Source: Acidimicrobiaceae bacterium (GTDB lineage Bacteria > Actinomycetota > Acidimicrobiia > Acidimicrobiales > Ilumatobacteraceae). From it: a stretch of DNA of 41,206 nucleotides. The stretch is from NCBI GenBank assembly GCA_947467375.1, contig CANIHL010000008.1:1-41206 (forward strand), written 5' to 3'. How positions within the stretch are numbered: the first letter of the stretch is position 1; each line of letters opens with the position of its first letter. The notes beneath the pieces are model-generated. The model did no database searches and was not told the origin of the DNA. It saw only the letters and a program-made list of their open reading frames with translations. Positions 32,260 to 41,178 of the stretch are shown piece after piece. The translations under genes were made by a program, and so were the position numbers.

Positions 32260-33524
32260 GTTCATTTTCTACTAGCCCCGGAACACGGGACATTTTGACT
32301 CCCGATGCAGCCCGTTGGCGCAAGTTTCAAGATGTGTTTGCTGGGGTGGTGGAAGCGGCTGGGTATGGACTCATCATTCCGCCAATGTTTGAAGACCTTG
32401 GTGTGTTCTTGCGACTTGGTGAAGCAACCGATGTCGTAACCAAAGAGATGTACGACTTTGAAGACAAAGGTGGTCGGCGAGTTGCATTGCGACCAGAGCA
32501 GACGGCGAGCGTATGCCGAGCATTCGTTCAGCACCGTCCAACCACACCATGGAAGGTGTGGTACGCGGGTCCAAACTTTCGTTACGAAAAACCACAACAG
32601 GGTCGGTATCGACAGTTCGATCAGGTTGGGCTTGAAGTTCTTGGAGTAGAAGATCCGTATCTCGATGCCGAAGTCATCGCACTCGCTGCACAGTTTTACG
32701 ACAGGCTTGGATTGAAGGAAGTGCAGTTGTCGGTGAACTCGCTTGGAGACGCAGGAGATCGCCAACGATTTACCGATGTGTTGCGCGCGTATTTCGAAGC
32801 GCACCTCAGCGAATTGTCTGAAGATTCACAAGTCACGCTCACGAAGAATCCACTTCGCGTGCTCGATTCAAAGCGGCGCGAAGATCAAACGATTATTGCG
32901 AACGCTCCTCGTATTCGCGATTACCTGAGTCCAACGGCTGGTGAGCACTTTGCGGCAGTGCTTGCTGCATTAGACGCGCAAAATATTAAATACGTCATCG
33001 ACGATCGTCTGGTGCGTGGCCTCGACTATTACCGCCGCACTACTTTCGAATTTGTCAGCACCGCGTTGCAAGCAGCGCATACCGCAATTGGTGGTGGCGG
33101 AAGATATGACGGCCTCGTAGAAGAACTTGGTGGACCGGCAACTGCTGGTATTGGTTTCGCCCTCGGACTTGACCGAACATTGTTGGCATGCGATGCAGAA
33201 AATGTGTTTCCCGCACCTAACACCGATGTGTTTGCGTTCGTGGTGGATACAACAGGGGGACATGAGGCTGCGCTGGTGTGCAATCAGCTACGGATGGCTC
33301 GCGTTGGCGCAGATCGTGCGTTCGACAATCGCAGCATGAAGGCACAGATGAAAGCTGCCGATCGCAGCGGAGCACAGGTCGCCATCATTATTGGGTCAAA
33401 CGAATTGGAAGCCGGACAGGCCGTCATTAGACCGATGAATTCGGGCGAGCAATACAGTGTGAATCGTGCTGATCTGCTTACCGCAATTCAAAATGAGGTC
33501 AGCAAATTTCAATCTGCAAACTAG
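32256..33524 (+). CDS. hisS: Histidyl-tRNA synthetase
   Basis: A 422-residue class II synthetase. GTRDILTPDAARWRKFQDVF is the typical start. RPEQTASVCRAFVQHRPTTPWKVWYAGPNFRYEKPQQGRYRQFDQVGLEVLG is motif 2, and VRGLDYYRRTTFEFVS with GGGGRYDGLVEELGG is the histidine-binding region. TAGIGFALGLDR is motif 3. The anticodon-binding domain ends the protein. It starts with GTG overlapping the rel stop. The order rel-hisS is common in bacteria. Confidence 0.97.
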   Translation: MSSFSTSPGTRDILTPDAARWRKFQDVFAGVVEAAGYGLIIPPMFEDLGVFLRLGEATDVVTKEMYDFEDKGGRRVALRPEQTASVCRAFVQHRPTTPWKVWYAGPNFRYEKPQQGRYRQFDQVGLEVLGVEDPYLDAEVIALAAQFYDRLGLKEVQLSVNSLGDAGDRQRFTDVLRAYFEAHLSELSEDSQVTLTKNPLRVLDSKRREDQTIIANAPRIRDYLSPTAGEHFAAVLAALDAQNIKYVIDDRLVRGLDYYRRTTFEFVSTALQAAHTAIGGGGRYDGLVEELGGPATAGIGFALGLDRTLLACDAENVFPAPNTDVFAFVVDTTGGHEAALVCNQLRMARVGADRAFDNRSMKAQMKAADRSGAQVAIIIGSNELEAGQAVIRPMNSGEQYSVNRADLLTAIQNEVSKFQSAN

Positions 33525-33527
33525 GCT
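33522..33527 (+). promoter_or_regulatory. Putative -10 hexamer (TAGGCT) for aspS
   Basis: TAGGCT includes the hisS stop codon and ends 9 bases before the aspS ATG. AGGCT and AGCCT (33523-33535) also form a 5-base inverted repeat around GAA, which could fold in RNA from hisS read-through. Confidence 0.4.
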
Positions 33528-33536
33528 GAAAGCCTC

Positions 33537-35324
33537 ATGTCGTCTCCATTGCAGCCTTTAGGCGAATCAACTTCACTTCGTACTCAACTATGCGGCGGTC
33601 TTCGTGCCGAGCACATAGGCAATACCGTCACCGTGTGTGGCTGGATCGCACGCCGTCGTGAGCACGGCGAGCATCTCGCCTTCCTCGACGTTCGCGACTA
33701 CAGCGGAGTAATCCAATGTGTAGTCGACAACGAAACCGATGTTCGATCCGAATGGGTAGTGCAAGTTACTGGTCGAGTACAGGCCCGTCCGGATGGCACC
33801 GTGAACACGAACTTGGCAACCGGTGACGTTGAATTGACGGACTGCAAAGTGGTTGTCCTGAACTCGGCAGAAGCACCTCCATTTCCGATCGATGCCCGTG
33901 CAGACGATGTAGACGAAAATGTTCGTTTGAAGTATCGCTATCTCGACATTCGTCGCGAGCGCATGCAGCGCAACTTACGAATTCGCGCCAAGGTCAACTC
34001 TGCAATTCGTCGCGCCATGGAGTCGCAGAGTTTTGTTGAAGTAGAGACTCCGTTCCTCATGCCAAGCACTCCAGAAGGAGCTCGCGAATTCTTGGTTCCT
34101 TCACGTAAAGAGCCTGGTTCGTTCTATGCGTTACCGCAGTCGCCGCAGTTGTGGAAGCAGTTGCTGATGGTGGCGGGTATCGATCGCTATTACCAAATTG
34201 CTCGCTGCTTACGCGACGAGGACTTGCGCGCCGATCGTCAGTACGAATTCATGCAGCTCGATGCTGAAATGAGTTTCGTCACCAAAGACGACGTACTTGG
34301 CGCAATCAGCGAAGCCGTCATGGCTGCCGCAGAAGCGGTGTTGGGCGAACGTCCACCACAAATCGAGCAGATCACGTGGCTCGATGCAATGAATCGCTTT
34401 GGCCTCGATAAACCCGACATGCGTTTTGGTATGGAACTTATTGAACTCACCAGCGTGTTTGTCGGCACCGAGTTCAAAGCATTTTCACAAGCGGAATCCA
34501 TCAAGGGCATTCGTGTAGATGGTGCAACGTATCCAGACGCTGCCGCTTACGGCAGAAGCAAACTTGACGCACTCACCGATCGCGCAAAACAAATCGGCGC
34601 TAAGGGCTTGGTGTGGATGAAGGTGGGCGAAGGACTTGCTCTCGATTCGCCAGTTGCCAAGTTCTTGTCAGATGCCGAGCGTGCTGCACTTGTTGCGGCA
34701 ATGGGAGCACAACCTGGGGACCTGTTGTTGCTCGTTGCCGACACATGGTCAACAACGTGCGATGTGCTTGGCACATTGCGTAATGACATCGGTCGTCCAC
34801 CAGTACACGAAGGTCCATATCGATACGTGTGGGTTATTGACTTTCCGTTGTTCGTTGGCATCAACGCCACAACAGGGAAGCCACAGCCGGGCCATCATCC
34901 GTTCTGTCAGCCACACCCAGAAGACATTGAACGACTTGAATCAGATCCAATGTCAGTGCGCGCACTCGCGTACGACTTGGTCTTGAACGGTTGGGAACTG
35001 GGATCTGGTTCGATTCGAATTCACGAGCCAGAAATGCAACGTCGTGTGTTCCGTCAATTGGGCATTTCCGATGAAGACGCAGATCGTCGCTTTGGTTTCT
35101 TCTTGCAACCGTTTAAATACGGCGCGCCGCCACACGGTGGTTTCGCTTTTGGCACCGACCGTCTTGTTGCAATTCTCGCTGGCGAAGAAAACATTCGTGA
35201 AGTCATTGCTTTCCCGAAGACCCAATCGGGTAGCGATCCAATGACGAATGCTCCTACACCTGTTGGTGCTGCTCAACTCAACGAGCTGGGCATTCGACTG
35301 CTTCCTCCACCGGCGAAGAGTTAG
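33537..35324 (+). CDS. aspS: Aspartyl-tRNA synthetase
   Basis: A 595-residue bacterial-type class II synthetase. The N-terminal OB domain (VTVCGWIARRREHGEHLAFLDVRDYSGVIQCV) binds the anticodon. Motif 1 has FVEVETPFLMPSTPEGAREFLVP, motif 2 RCLRDEDLRADRQYEFMQLDAEMSF, and motif 3 HGGFAFGTDRLVAIL. A GAD insertion sits between motifs 2 and 3. Whether it also charges tRNA-Asn cannot be told from the sequence. rarA follows closely. Confidence 0.97.
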   Translation: MSSPLQPLGESTSLRTQLCGGLRAEHIGNTVTVCGWIARRREHGEHLAFLDVRDYSGVIQCVVDNETDVRSEWVVQVTGRVQARPDGTVNTNLATGDVELTDCKVVVLNSAEAPPFPIDARADDVDENVRLKYRYLDIRRERMQRNLRIRAKVNSAIRRAMESQSFVEVETPFLMPSTPEGAREFLVPSRKEPGSFYALPQSPQLWKQLLMVAGIDRYYQIARCLRDEDLRADRQYEFMQLDAEMSFVTKDDVLGAISEAVMAAAEAVLGERPPQIEQITWLDAMNRFGLDKPDMRFGMELIELTSVFVGTEFKAFSQAESIKGIRVDGATYPDAAAYGRSKLDALTDRAKQIGAKGLVWMKVGEGLALDSPVAKFLSDAERAALVAAMGAQPGDLLLLVADTWSTTCDVLGTLRNDIGRPPVHEGPYRYVWVIDFPLFVGINATTGKPQPGHHPFCQPHPEDIERLESDPMSVRALAYDLVLNGWELGSGSIRIHEPEMQRRVFRQLGISDEDADRRFGFFLQPFKYGAPPHGGFAFGTDRLVAILAGEENIREVIAFPKTQSGSDPMTNAPTPVGAAQLNELGIRLLPPPAKS

Positions 35325-35327
35325 GGT
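35322..35327 (+). promoter_or_regulatory. Putative -10 hexamer (TAGGGT) for rarA
   Basis: TAGGGT includes the aspS stop codon and ends 8 bases before the GTG of rarA. The arrangement is the same as at hisS/aspS. Confidence 0.35.
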
Positions 35328-35335
35328 CGCATTCG

Positions 35336-36604
35336 GTGGGCAACGCCGAAGATCTTTTCACTGCAGCGGTGAACGAACGCTTGCGTGGTCAAGCTCCGCT
35401 TGCTGCTCGCTTGCGTCCAAAGAGCCTTGACGAAATAGTCGGACAGCAACACTTAGTTGCACCTGGTGCACCGCTACGCAAACTGATTGAGGCCGATCGT
35501 TTGTCGTCGGTCATTTTGTGGGGCCCACCGGGAACGGGGAAGACCACACTTGCCGAAGTGGTTGCACTGACAACGAATCGTGCTTTCGAACGACTGTCTG
35601 CAGTGACATCGGGCGTCAAGGATGTTCGTGAAGCAATTGAGCGGGCAACCGATCGCCTTGGCCAACATGGAAAGTCAACAATCGTGTTTGTTGATGAGAT
35701 TCATCGATTCTCCACATCGCAACAAGATGCGTTGCTGCCTTCTGTTGAAAGTGGAATCATCACGCTGATCGGAGCGACCACAGAAAATCCGTATTTTGAA
35801 GTGAACGCACCGTTGCGCAGTCGCAGCACGCTGTTTCGTTTAGAGCCATTACAAACGCAAGATATTCGTGTGCTCTTGTTACGCGGTCTGGGAGCAGAAG
35901 CATTGAGTGCAACCGATGAAGCATTGAGCAAGCTGATGCAACTCTCTGGGGGAGACGGTCGTCAAAGTTTGACGGCGCTTGAAGTTGCATGTGCACTCGC
36001 ACGCCCGCAACAGGTCACGCTCGATCATGTGGAAGCCGCACTTGGTGTGAGCTCGCTTCGTTATGGCCGCGACGATCACTACGACGTGGTGTCGGCGTTT
36101 ATTAAATGCATGCGCGGTAGCGATGTTGATGCATCGGTTTTTTGGCTTGCTCGCATGCTTGAAGCAGGCGATGATCCGCGATTCATTGCTCGTCGAATGA
36201 TTATTTTTGCATCTGAAGACATTGGCGTGGCCGATTCACAAGCTCTTGTGATTGCGGTTTCAGCAGCCCATGCTGTCGATCATGTTGGGCTTCCCGAAGC
36301 GCAACTCAATCTTTCGCAGTGCGCCATTTATCTGGCGCGTGCTCCGAAGAGCAATAGCTCGGCGCAGGCCATTTGGAACGCCAGGGCCGACATTCGAAAC
36401 GGCGTGGATGTGGAAGTTCCGGCGCATCTACGCGACGCGCATTACTCGGGTGCACAAGAAATTGGCCATGGGGCGGGGTACCAATCACCTCATAATGCTC
36501 ATTTGCAGGACGAAAAGGTGGAACAGGGCTATTTACCTGCGCAAACTGAAGGGCGGGCTGTTCCACAGATTCCGTACTATCGGCCGTCAAACAACGACCG
36601 TTAG
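35336..36604 (+). CDS. rarA: Replication-associated recombination protein RarA (MgsA)
   Basis: A 422-residue AAA+ ATPase of the clamp-loader-like family. [17 protein letters not shown], then WGPPGTGKTTLAEVVA (Walker A), and IVFVDEIHRFSTSQQDALLPSVE (Walker B). IGATTENPYFEVNAPLRSRSTLF carries sensor 1 and the Arg finger. The C-terminal tetramerisation part has SAFIKCMRGSDVDASVFWLARMLEAGDDPRFIARR and YQSPHNAH. It acts at stalled forks. The start is GTG. Confidence 0.96.
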   Translation: MGNAEDLFTAAVNERLRGQAPLAARLRPKSLDEIVGQQHLVAPGAPLRKLIEADRLSSVILWGPPGTGKTTLAEVVALTTNRAFERLSAVTSGVKDVREAIERATDRLGQHGKSTIVFVDEIHRFSTSQQDALLPSVESGIITLIGATTENPYFEVNAPLRSRSTLFRLEPLQTQDIRVLLLRGLGAEALSATDEALSKLMQLSGGDGRQSLTALEVACALARPQQVTLDHVEAALGVSSLRYGRDDHYDVVSAFIKCMRGSDVDASVFWLARMLEAGDDPRFIARRMIIFASEDIGVADSQALVIAVSAAHAVDHVGLPEAQLNLSQCAIYLARAPKSNSSAQAIWNARADIRNGVDVEVPAHLRDAHYSGAQEIGHGAGYQSPHNAHLQDEKVEQGYLPAQTEGRAVPQIPYYRPSNNDR

Positions 36605-36637
36605 GGCAAAGCCCATTGGCGTTGGAGGGTTATCACC

Positions 36638-36883
36638 ATGATGAAGCGACTGTTTTGGTTTGTGCTTGGCGCATTCGCCGGCGTGTTTGGTGTTCGCTAC
36701 GCAAAAAATAAAGCTCGTGTTGCAGCAGAGCAATTGACCCCTGGTCAGATTGCAGCCGATGTTCTTGAAGGTGCCGTGAAACTGGCACAACAGGGCATGG
36801 AAATTGTGCGTAATTTGCGTAAGGACGAAGAAGGCATTCATTTTGAGTCCGAATCGGTAACGGTCACTCAAAATCAGAATTAG
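36638..36883 (+). CDS. Small membrane-anchored protein, DUF6167-like
   Basis: An 81-residue protein with an N-terminal membrane helix (about 4-20, LFWFVLGAFAGVFGVRY), a basic patch, then an amphipathic helix (AEQLTPGQIAADVLEGAVKLAQQGMEIV) and an acidic tail. The layout resembles small DUF6167 proteins found just upstream of alaS in Streptomyces, as I remember them. The function is unknown. GGAGGG lies 8 bases before the ATG at 36638, which favours this over the ATG three bases later. Confidence 0.75.
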   Translation: MMKRLFWFVLGAFAGVFGVRYAKNKARVAAEQLTPGQIAADVLEGAVKLAQQGMEIVRNLRKDEEGIHFESESVTVTQNQN

Positions 36884-36902
36884 CCAGTACGTGGTGCCGA
36901 AC

Positions 36903-36908
36903 TAGACT
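36903..36908 (+). promoter_or_regulatory. Putative -10 hexamer (TAGACT) for alaS
   Basis: TAGACT ends 8 bases before the alaS ATG in a 33-base gap. No Shine-Dalgarno sequence is present between them. It would start a leaderless alaS-ruvX-mltG-aroE message. Confidence 0.5.
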
Positions 36909-36916
36909 GTTCGTAA

Positions 36917-39547
36917 ATGTCTACCTCGCGGCCCCCAATTTCCTCTGCTAATGATCTGCGAGAGTCGTTCTCTGGATACTTTGCAGACAAAGGGCATACG
37001 CGAGTTAAATCCGCCAGTCTCATTCCCCATGACCCAACCGTGTTGTTCACCGTTGCGGGCATGGTTCCGTTCAAGCCATATTTTGTAGGTGACGAACAGG
37101 CGCCGTATAGCCGAGCAGTCACCGTGCAGAAATGCGCACGTGCTGGCGGCAAACATAATGACTTAGACGACGTTGGCCGCACGAAGCGTCACCTGGTGTT
37201 CTTCGAAATGATGGGCAACTTTTCCTTCGGCGACTACTTCAAGAGTGATGCCATCCCATGGTCTTGGGAGCTCGTAACAGAAGTGTTTGGTTTTGATGGT
37301 GATCGACTATGGATCACCGTTCATGAAAGTGACGATGAGGCTGAGGCAATTTGGCACGAAGAGGTTGGCGTGCCAATGGATCGCATTCAGCGCCTTGGCG
37401 ACAAAGACAACTTTTGGCAAATGGGTGAGACGGGTCCATGTGGTCCATGTTCGGAAATTCATATCGATCGTGGACCATCCTTCGGACCAGAAGGCGGACC
37501 GCTGAACGATCCGCAAGGAGATCGCTTTCTCGAGTTTTGGAACTTGGTGTTCATGCAGTTCAACCAAGCAAAAGATGGAACGCGCACGCCGTTGCCTAAA
37601 CCATCTATCGACACGGGTGCTGGTCTCGAGCGAATTCTTGCGTTGATGCAAGGAACTGACTCCGTTTGGGAAACCGATGTGCTGTTCCCGCTCATTGAGC
37701 AAGGTCAGTCGCTCACCAGTCGCAAATATCAAATTGGCAACTACGAAGATCGCGACAGCTTTAGTTTGCGAGTGCTTGCAGAACACGCGCGCTCGGCAAC
37801 GATGCTCATTAATGATGGTGTATTCCCATCGAATGAAAACCGCGGGTATGTGTTGCGACGCATCATTCGTCGCGCGGTTCGCCATGCGTATTTGTTGGGC
37901 ACTGAAAAGCTGGTCATGCCAAAGCTCTCCGAGACTGCAATCGACATCATGTCGGCTGCGTATCCAGACTTGCTTGGCAACAAGGACTTCATCCTTGGTG
38001 TCATGACGAAGGAAGAAGAACGTTTCCGCCAAACATTGAAGACCGGTCTCACCATTTTGGAAGATGAACTATCGAGCGGTTCGCAAGAACTCGCCGGCCC
38101 ATCAGCGTTCTTATTGCACGACACCTATGGCTTTCCGCTCGAGCTCACTCAAGAAATTGCAGGAGAACGAAACGTTCGCGTTGACGTGGCTGGTTTCGAG
38201 CAGGAAATGGGCGCTCAACGCGATCGCGCGAAGAGTGCGCGTAAGGGTGCAAAAGTAGGCGAGGCAACTATCGAGGCGTATCGCCACGTGATGGAAACCC
38301 ATGGCATCACCGAGTTTGTTGGTTACGAAGAAACTGCGTGCGAAGCAAACGTGCTAGCAGTAATCCCGGTACAAGATGGCGAACAAGAAGACGTTGATGT
38401 GTTCCTTGATGTCACTCCGTTCTACGCCGAAAGCGGAGGACAGGTCGGTGACGTCGGCACCATCACTACGTCTACGGGAGAAATTGAAGTACTCGACACC
38501 ATGTTCGCGCTCCCAGGACTGCGCAAGCACATTGGCAAGATTGTCCGCGGTTCCGTTACAGCAGGACAAAGTGCTCGTGTAGCAATCAATGTTTCAGACC
38601 GCGATGCAACGCGCCGTAATCACACGGCTACTCACATTTTGCACTGGGCGTTACGCGAAGTGCTCGGCGAGCACGTGAAACAGGCTGGGTCGTTGGTTTC
38701 CCCTGACCGCTTGCGTTTTGACTTCAGTCACTACGCAGCAGTGAGCGCAGAAGAGATCGAACGCATTGAGCGACTGGCTAATGAGCAAGTGTTTGCTAAC
38801 TCAGCAACCAAAAACTATGAGACGTCAAAAGACGAAGCAACAGCAGCCGGGGCAATTGCCTTCTTTGGTGACAAGTACGGAGACCTCGTGCGCGTTTTGG
38901 AAGCTGGAAAGACTTTTGAATTGTGCGGAGGAACGCACGTGAAAGCAACTGGCGATATCGGAATCATCAAAGTTGTCTCTGAATCGTCCATTGGTTCTAA
39001 CTTGCGTCGTATTGAGGCAGTGACAGGCGAGAACACGTTTAACTATTTGCTCGAGACCACCCGCACATTGTCCAATGCAGCCGAACTTCTTGGAACACAA
39101 CCGAGCGACATCATGTCTACGGTGCAGCGCAAACTAGATGAAGTGAAATCGTTGTCCGACGAAATTAAGCAACTGCGTTCTGCTCAGGCAAGGTCGCGAG
39201 CAGGGGAATTGGTGGCAGAAGCGTCTAACGGGCATGTTGTTGCCCGCATAGACGGCATTTCACCAAATGACTTGCGTGAACTGGCACTTGCAATTCGCCA
39301 GAGCCCAACAGTTCAAGCCGTTGTTCTCGGCGGAGTCACTGATACGGGTGGTGTTGCCTTGGTTGCTGCTGTTGGTAATGGACTTGACGTAGCTGCTGGT
39401 GAACTCATTAAGGATGCCGCAAAGGCTGTTGGCGGCGGTGGTGGTGGAAAGGGCGACATCGCTACTGCTGGTGGAAAAAATCCGGCGGCACTTGATGAGG
39501 CATTGAATTTGGCACGCGCTGCCTTGGGCAGGGTGTCTGGTTCATAA
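36917..39547 (+). CDS. alaS: Alanyl-tRNA synthetase
   Basis: An 876-residue protein of normal length. The class II core has FTVAGMVPFKPYFVG and RHLVFFEMMGNFSFGDYFK, and FMQFNQ with IDTGAGLERIL. The editing domain has the zinc residues HTATHILH and CGGTHVKATGDIG. The C-terminal part includes a coiled region (QRKLDEVKSLSDEIKQLRSAQ) and the Gly-rich DHHA1 segment with GGGGGGKGDIATAGGKN. It charges and proofreads tRNA-Ala. ruvX starts 2 bases after the stop. Confidence 0.98.
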   Translation: MSTSRPPISSANDLRESFSGYFADKGHTRVKSASLIPHDPTVLFTVAGMVPFKPYFVGDEQAPYSRAVTVQKCARAGGKHNDLDDVGRTKRHLVFFEMMGNFSFGDYFKSDAIPWSWELVTEVFGFDGDRLWITVHESDDEAEAIWHEEVGVPMDRIQRLGDKDNFWQMGETGPCGPCSEIHIDRGPSFGPEGGPLNDPQGDRFLEFWNLVFMQFNQAKDGTRTPLPKPSIDTGAGLERILALMQGTDSVWETDVLFPLIEQGQSLTSRKYQIGNYEDRDSFSLRVLAEHARSATMLINDGVFPSNENRGYVLRRIIRRAVRHAYLLGTEKLVMPKLSETAIDIMSAAYPDLLGNKDFILGVMTKEEERFRQTLKTGLTILEDELSSGSQELAGPSAFLLHDTYGFPLELTQEIAGERNVRVDVAGFEQEMGAQRDRAKSARKGAKVGEATIEAYRHVMETHGITEFVGYEETACEANVLAVIPVQDGEQEDVDVFLDVTPFYAESGGQVGDVGTITTSTGEIEVLDTMFALPGLRKHIGKIVRGSVTAGQSARVAINVSDRDATRRNHTATHILHWALREVLGEHVKQAGSLVSPDRLRFDFSHYAAVSAEEIERIERLANEQVFANSATKNYETSKDEATAAGAIAFFGDKYGDLVRVLEAGKTFELCGGTHVKATGDIGIIKVVSESSIGSNLRRIEAVTGENTFNYLLETTRTLSNAAELLGTQPSDIMSTVQRKLDEVKSLSDEIKQLRSAQARSRAGELVAEASNGHVVARIDGISPNDLRELALAIRQSPTVQAVVLGGVTDTGGVALVAAVGNGLDVAAGELIKDAAKAVGGGGGGKGDIATAGGKNPAALDEALNLARAALGRVSGS

Positions 39548-39548
39548 C

Positions 39549-39986
39549 GTGCGCGCACTCGGGATTGATCTCGGGAGTAAGCGGATTGGTGTCGCAACAA
39601 GCGACCGAAGTGGAACTATTGCAACTCCATTAACGGTGTTGAAGCGATCGGGTTCGCTTGAAACCGATTATCGGGCAATTGCCAATTTGGTGACTGAATA
39701 TGAAATTGAATGCGTGGTTGTCGGACTTCCACTACACATGAATGGAAACTACGGCGATGCGGCGAAGTCTGCCGTCGCCGAAGTGCAGCAGTTGACTAGC
39801 GTGTTGAGTGTGCCAGTTCTCACCTTTGATGAACGTCGCACGACAGTAACTGCAGACAATATTTTGATGGAACAAAACATGAACGCGCAAGAACGTCGCA
39901 AAGTGATCGACAAGGTTGCCGCCGCAGTCATGCTGCAATCATGGCTAGACGGCAGAAAGATGACGGAAGCCCGTAGTCGTGATTGA
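39549..39986 (+). CDS. ruvX: RuvX/YqgF nuclease
   Basis: A 145-residue RNase H-like protein. RALGIDLGSKRIGVATSDRSGTIATPL holds the first catalytic Asp, VVGLPLHMNG the second strand, and VLTFDERRTTVTAD a conserved ER segment. KVIDKVAAAVMLQSWLDGR closes with the last Asp. Homologues process pre-16S rRNA 5' ends. The start is GTG and the last 8 bases overlap mltG. The alaS-ruvX-mltG-aroE order is also found in mycobacteria. Confidence 0.94.
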   Translation: MRALGIDLGSKRIGVATSDRSGTIATPLTVLKRSGSLETDYRAIANLVTEYEIECVVVGLPLHMNGNYGDAAKSAVAEVQQLTSVLSVPVLTFDERRTTVTADNILMEQNMNAQERRKVIDKVAAAVMLQSWLDGRKMTEARSRD

Positions 39987-41178
39987 TCCACTCATCAAGA
40001 TTCGCAAGACCGAAGAACAACCCGCCGAAAACTGGTACGACGACCCGTGGGATAGCCCGGAAGCACTGCGCCGCTCAGAACAATTAGAAGCTGATGTAAT
40101 GCCGAATGATTTTCGTGGGCTGTCTCGGCCATTCCAAATTGTCGCTGCAGCAGTTGCAGTGGTCACCCTATTTATGGGTGCCATTGGCATGTGGTACGTG
40201 CACCAAGTCAATCCATCGGGCAAAGGCGACCCACAATCGTTCACCGTTGTTGAAGGCGACACCATCTCGTCGGTAAGTCAGCGGCTTGCAGATGAGGGTT
40301 TTGTATCAAGTGCAAGCGTGTTCGATTGGTATGTGTCGCGTAAAGGTGGGGTTGAGTTAATCCCCGGTTACTACTTCATTGCGCCAAAAGATCACATGGG
40401 CAACATCATGGCAGTGCTGAAAACTCCACCATCAGCCACGTATCAGAAGGTGACATTTCCAGAGGGCTACACCATTGCGCAAATGGCGGCGCGACTAGCC
40501 GAGAAGACATTGCGGCTCAACGCCGAGCAATTCATCGCAATGGCTAATGATCCAACAATCGAATCTCCGTATCGTCCTGAGGGCCAAGCTTCTTTAGAGG
40601 GTTTGCTGTTCCCCGACACGTATCAAATTTCTAACGATCAAAACGAGAAGCAAGTGGTGCAACAACTTGCCAAGCAAATGGTCAGGGTCGCATCTCAAGA
40701 GGGGATTAAGGATTCACAAGCAAAAGTTGGGCTAACTCCATACCAAGTGTTGATCGTCGCATCAATGATTGAGCGAGAAGCAAAAGTTGGCGCCGATCGA
40801 GCCAAGATCGCACGTGTCATCTACAACCGTCTTGAAATTAAGATGCTCCTGCAAATAGATGCAACGTTGTTGTATAACGCTCCTGCAGATGCAGATTTCG
40901 CAACATTGAAGGCGGCTGACACGCCGTACAACACCTACATCAACAAAGGTTTGCCTCCAACGCCAATCGCCAATCCTGGCCGTGCGTCAATCATTGCTGC
41001 ATTGAACCCTGCGCCAAACCCTGCTGGCACCGATCCGTTGTGTGCAAATGTGCCAAAACCATGTCGCTATCTGTATTACGTGTTGTCAGATAAAGAAGGC
41101 GGACATGCTTTCGCTGTCACGCTCGCACAACATGAAGCAAACGTTGCAGCAGCGCGTCAAGCTGGCCTGCTGCCGTGA
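39979..41178 (+). CDS. mltG: Endolytic murein transglycosylase MltG
   Basis: A 399-residue inner-membrane enzyme. A 50-residue acidic cytosolic part precedes one membrane helix (about 52-74). A LysM-like segment (FTVVEGDTISSVSQRLADEGFVSSASVF) and the YceG domain follow. The catalytic Glu lies in VASMIEREAKVGADRAKIARVIYNRLEIKMLLQIDAT. PYNTYINKGLPPTPIANPGRASIIAALNPA and YLYYVLSDKEGGHAFAVT are diagnostic. It cuts nascent glycan strands. It starts with GTG inside the end of ruvX and overlaps the next gene by 4 bases (GTGA). Confidence 0.95.
   Translation: MIDPLIKIRKTEEQPAENWYDDPWDSPEALRRSEQLEADVMPNDFRGLSRPFQIVAAAVAVVTLFMGAIGMWYVHQVNPSGKGDPQSFTVVEGDTISSVSQRLADEGFVSSASVFDWYVSRKGGVELIPGYYFIAPKDHMGNIMAVLKTPPSATYQKVTFPEGYTIAQMAARLAEKTLRLNAEQFIAMANDPTIESPYRPEGQASLEGLLFPDTYQISNDQNEKQVVQQLAKQMVRVASQEGIKDSQAKVGLTPYQVLIVASMIEREAKVGADRAKIARVIYNRLEIKMLLQIDATLLYNAPADADFATLKAADTPYNTYINKGLPPTPIANPGRASIIAALNPAPNPAGTDPLCANVPKPCRYLYYVLSDKEGGHAFAVTLAQHEANVAAARQAGLLP

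Noticed and set aside
37307-38032. A 241-codon open frame antisense to alaS
   Set aside because: It is a shadow of the conserved alaS coding strand, with improbable composition and no motif.
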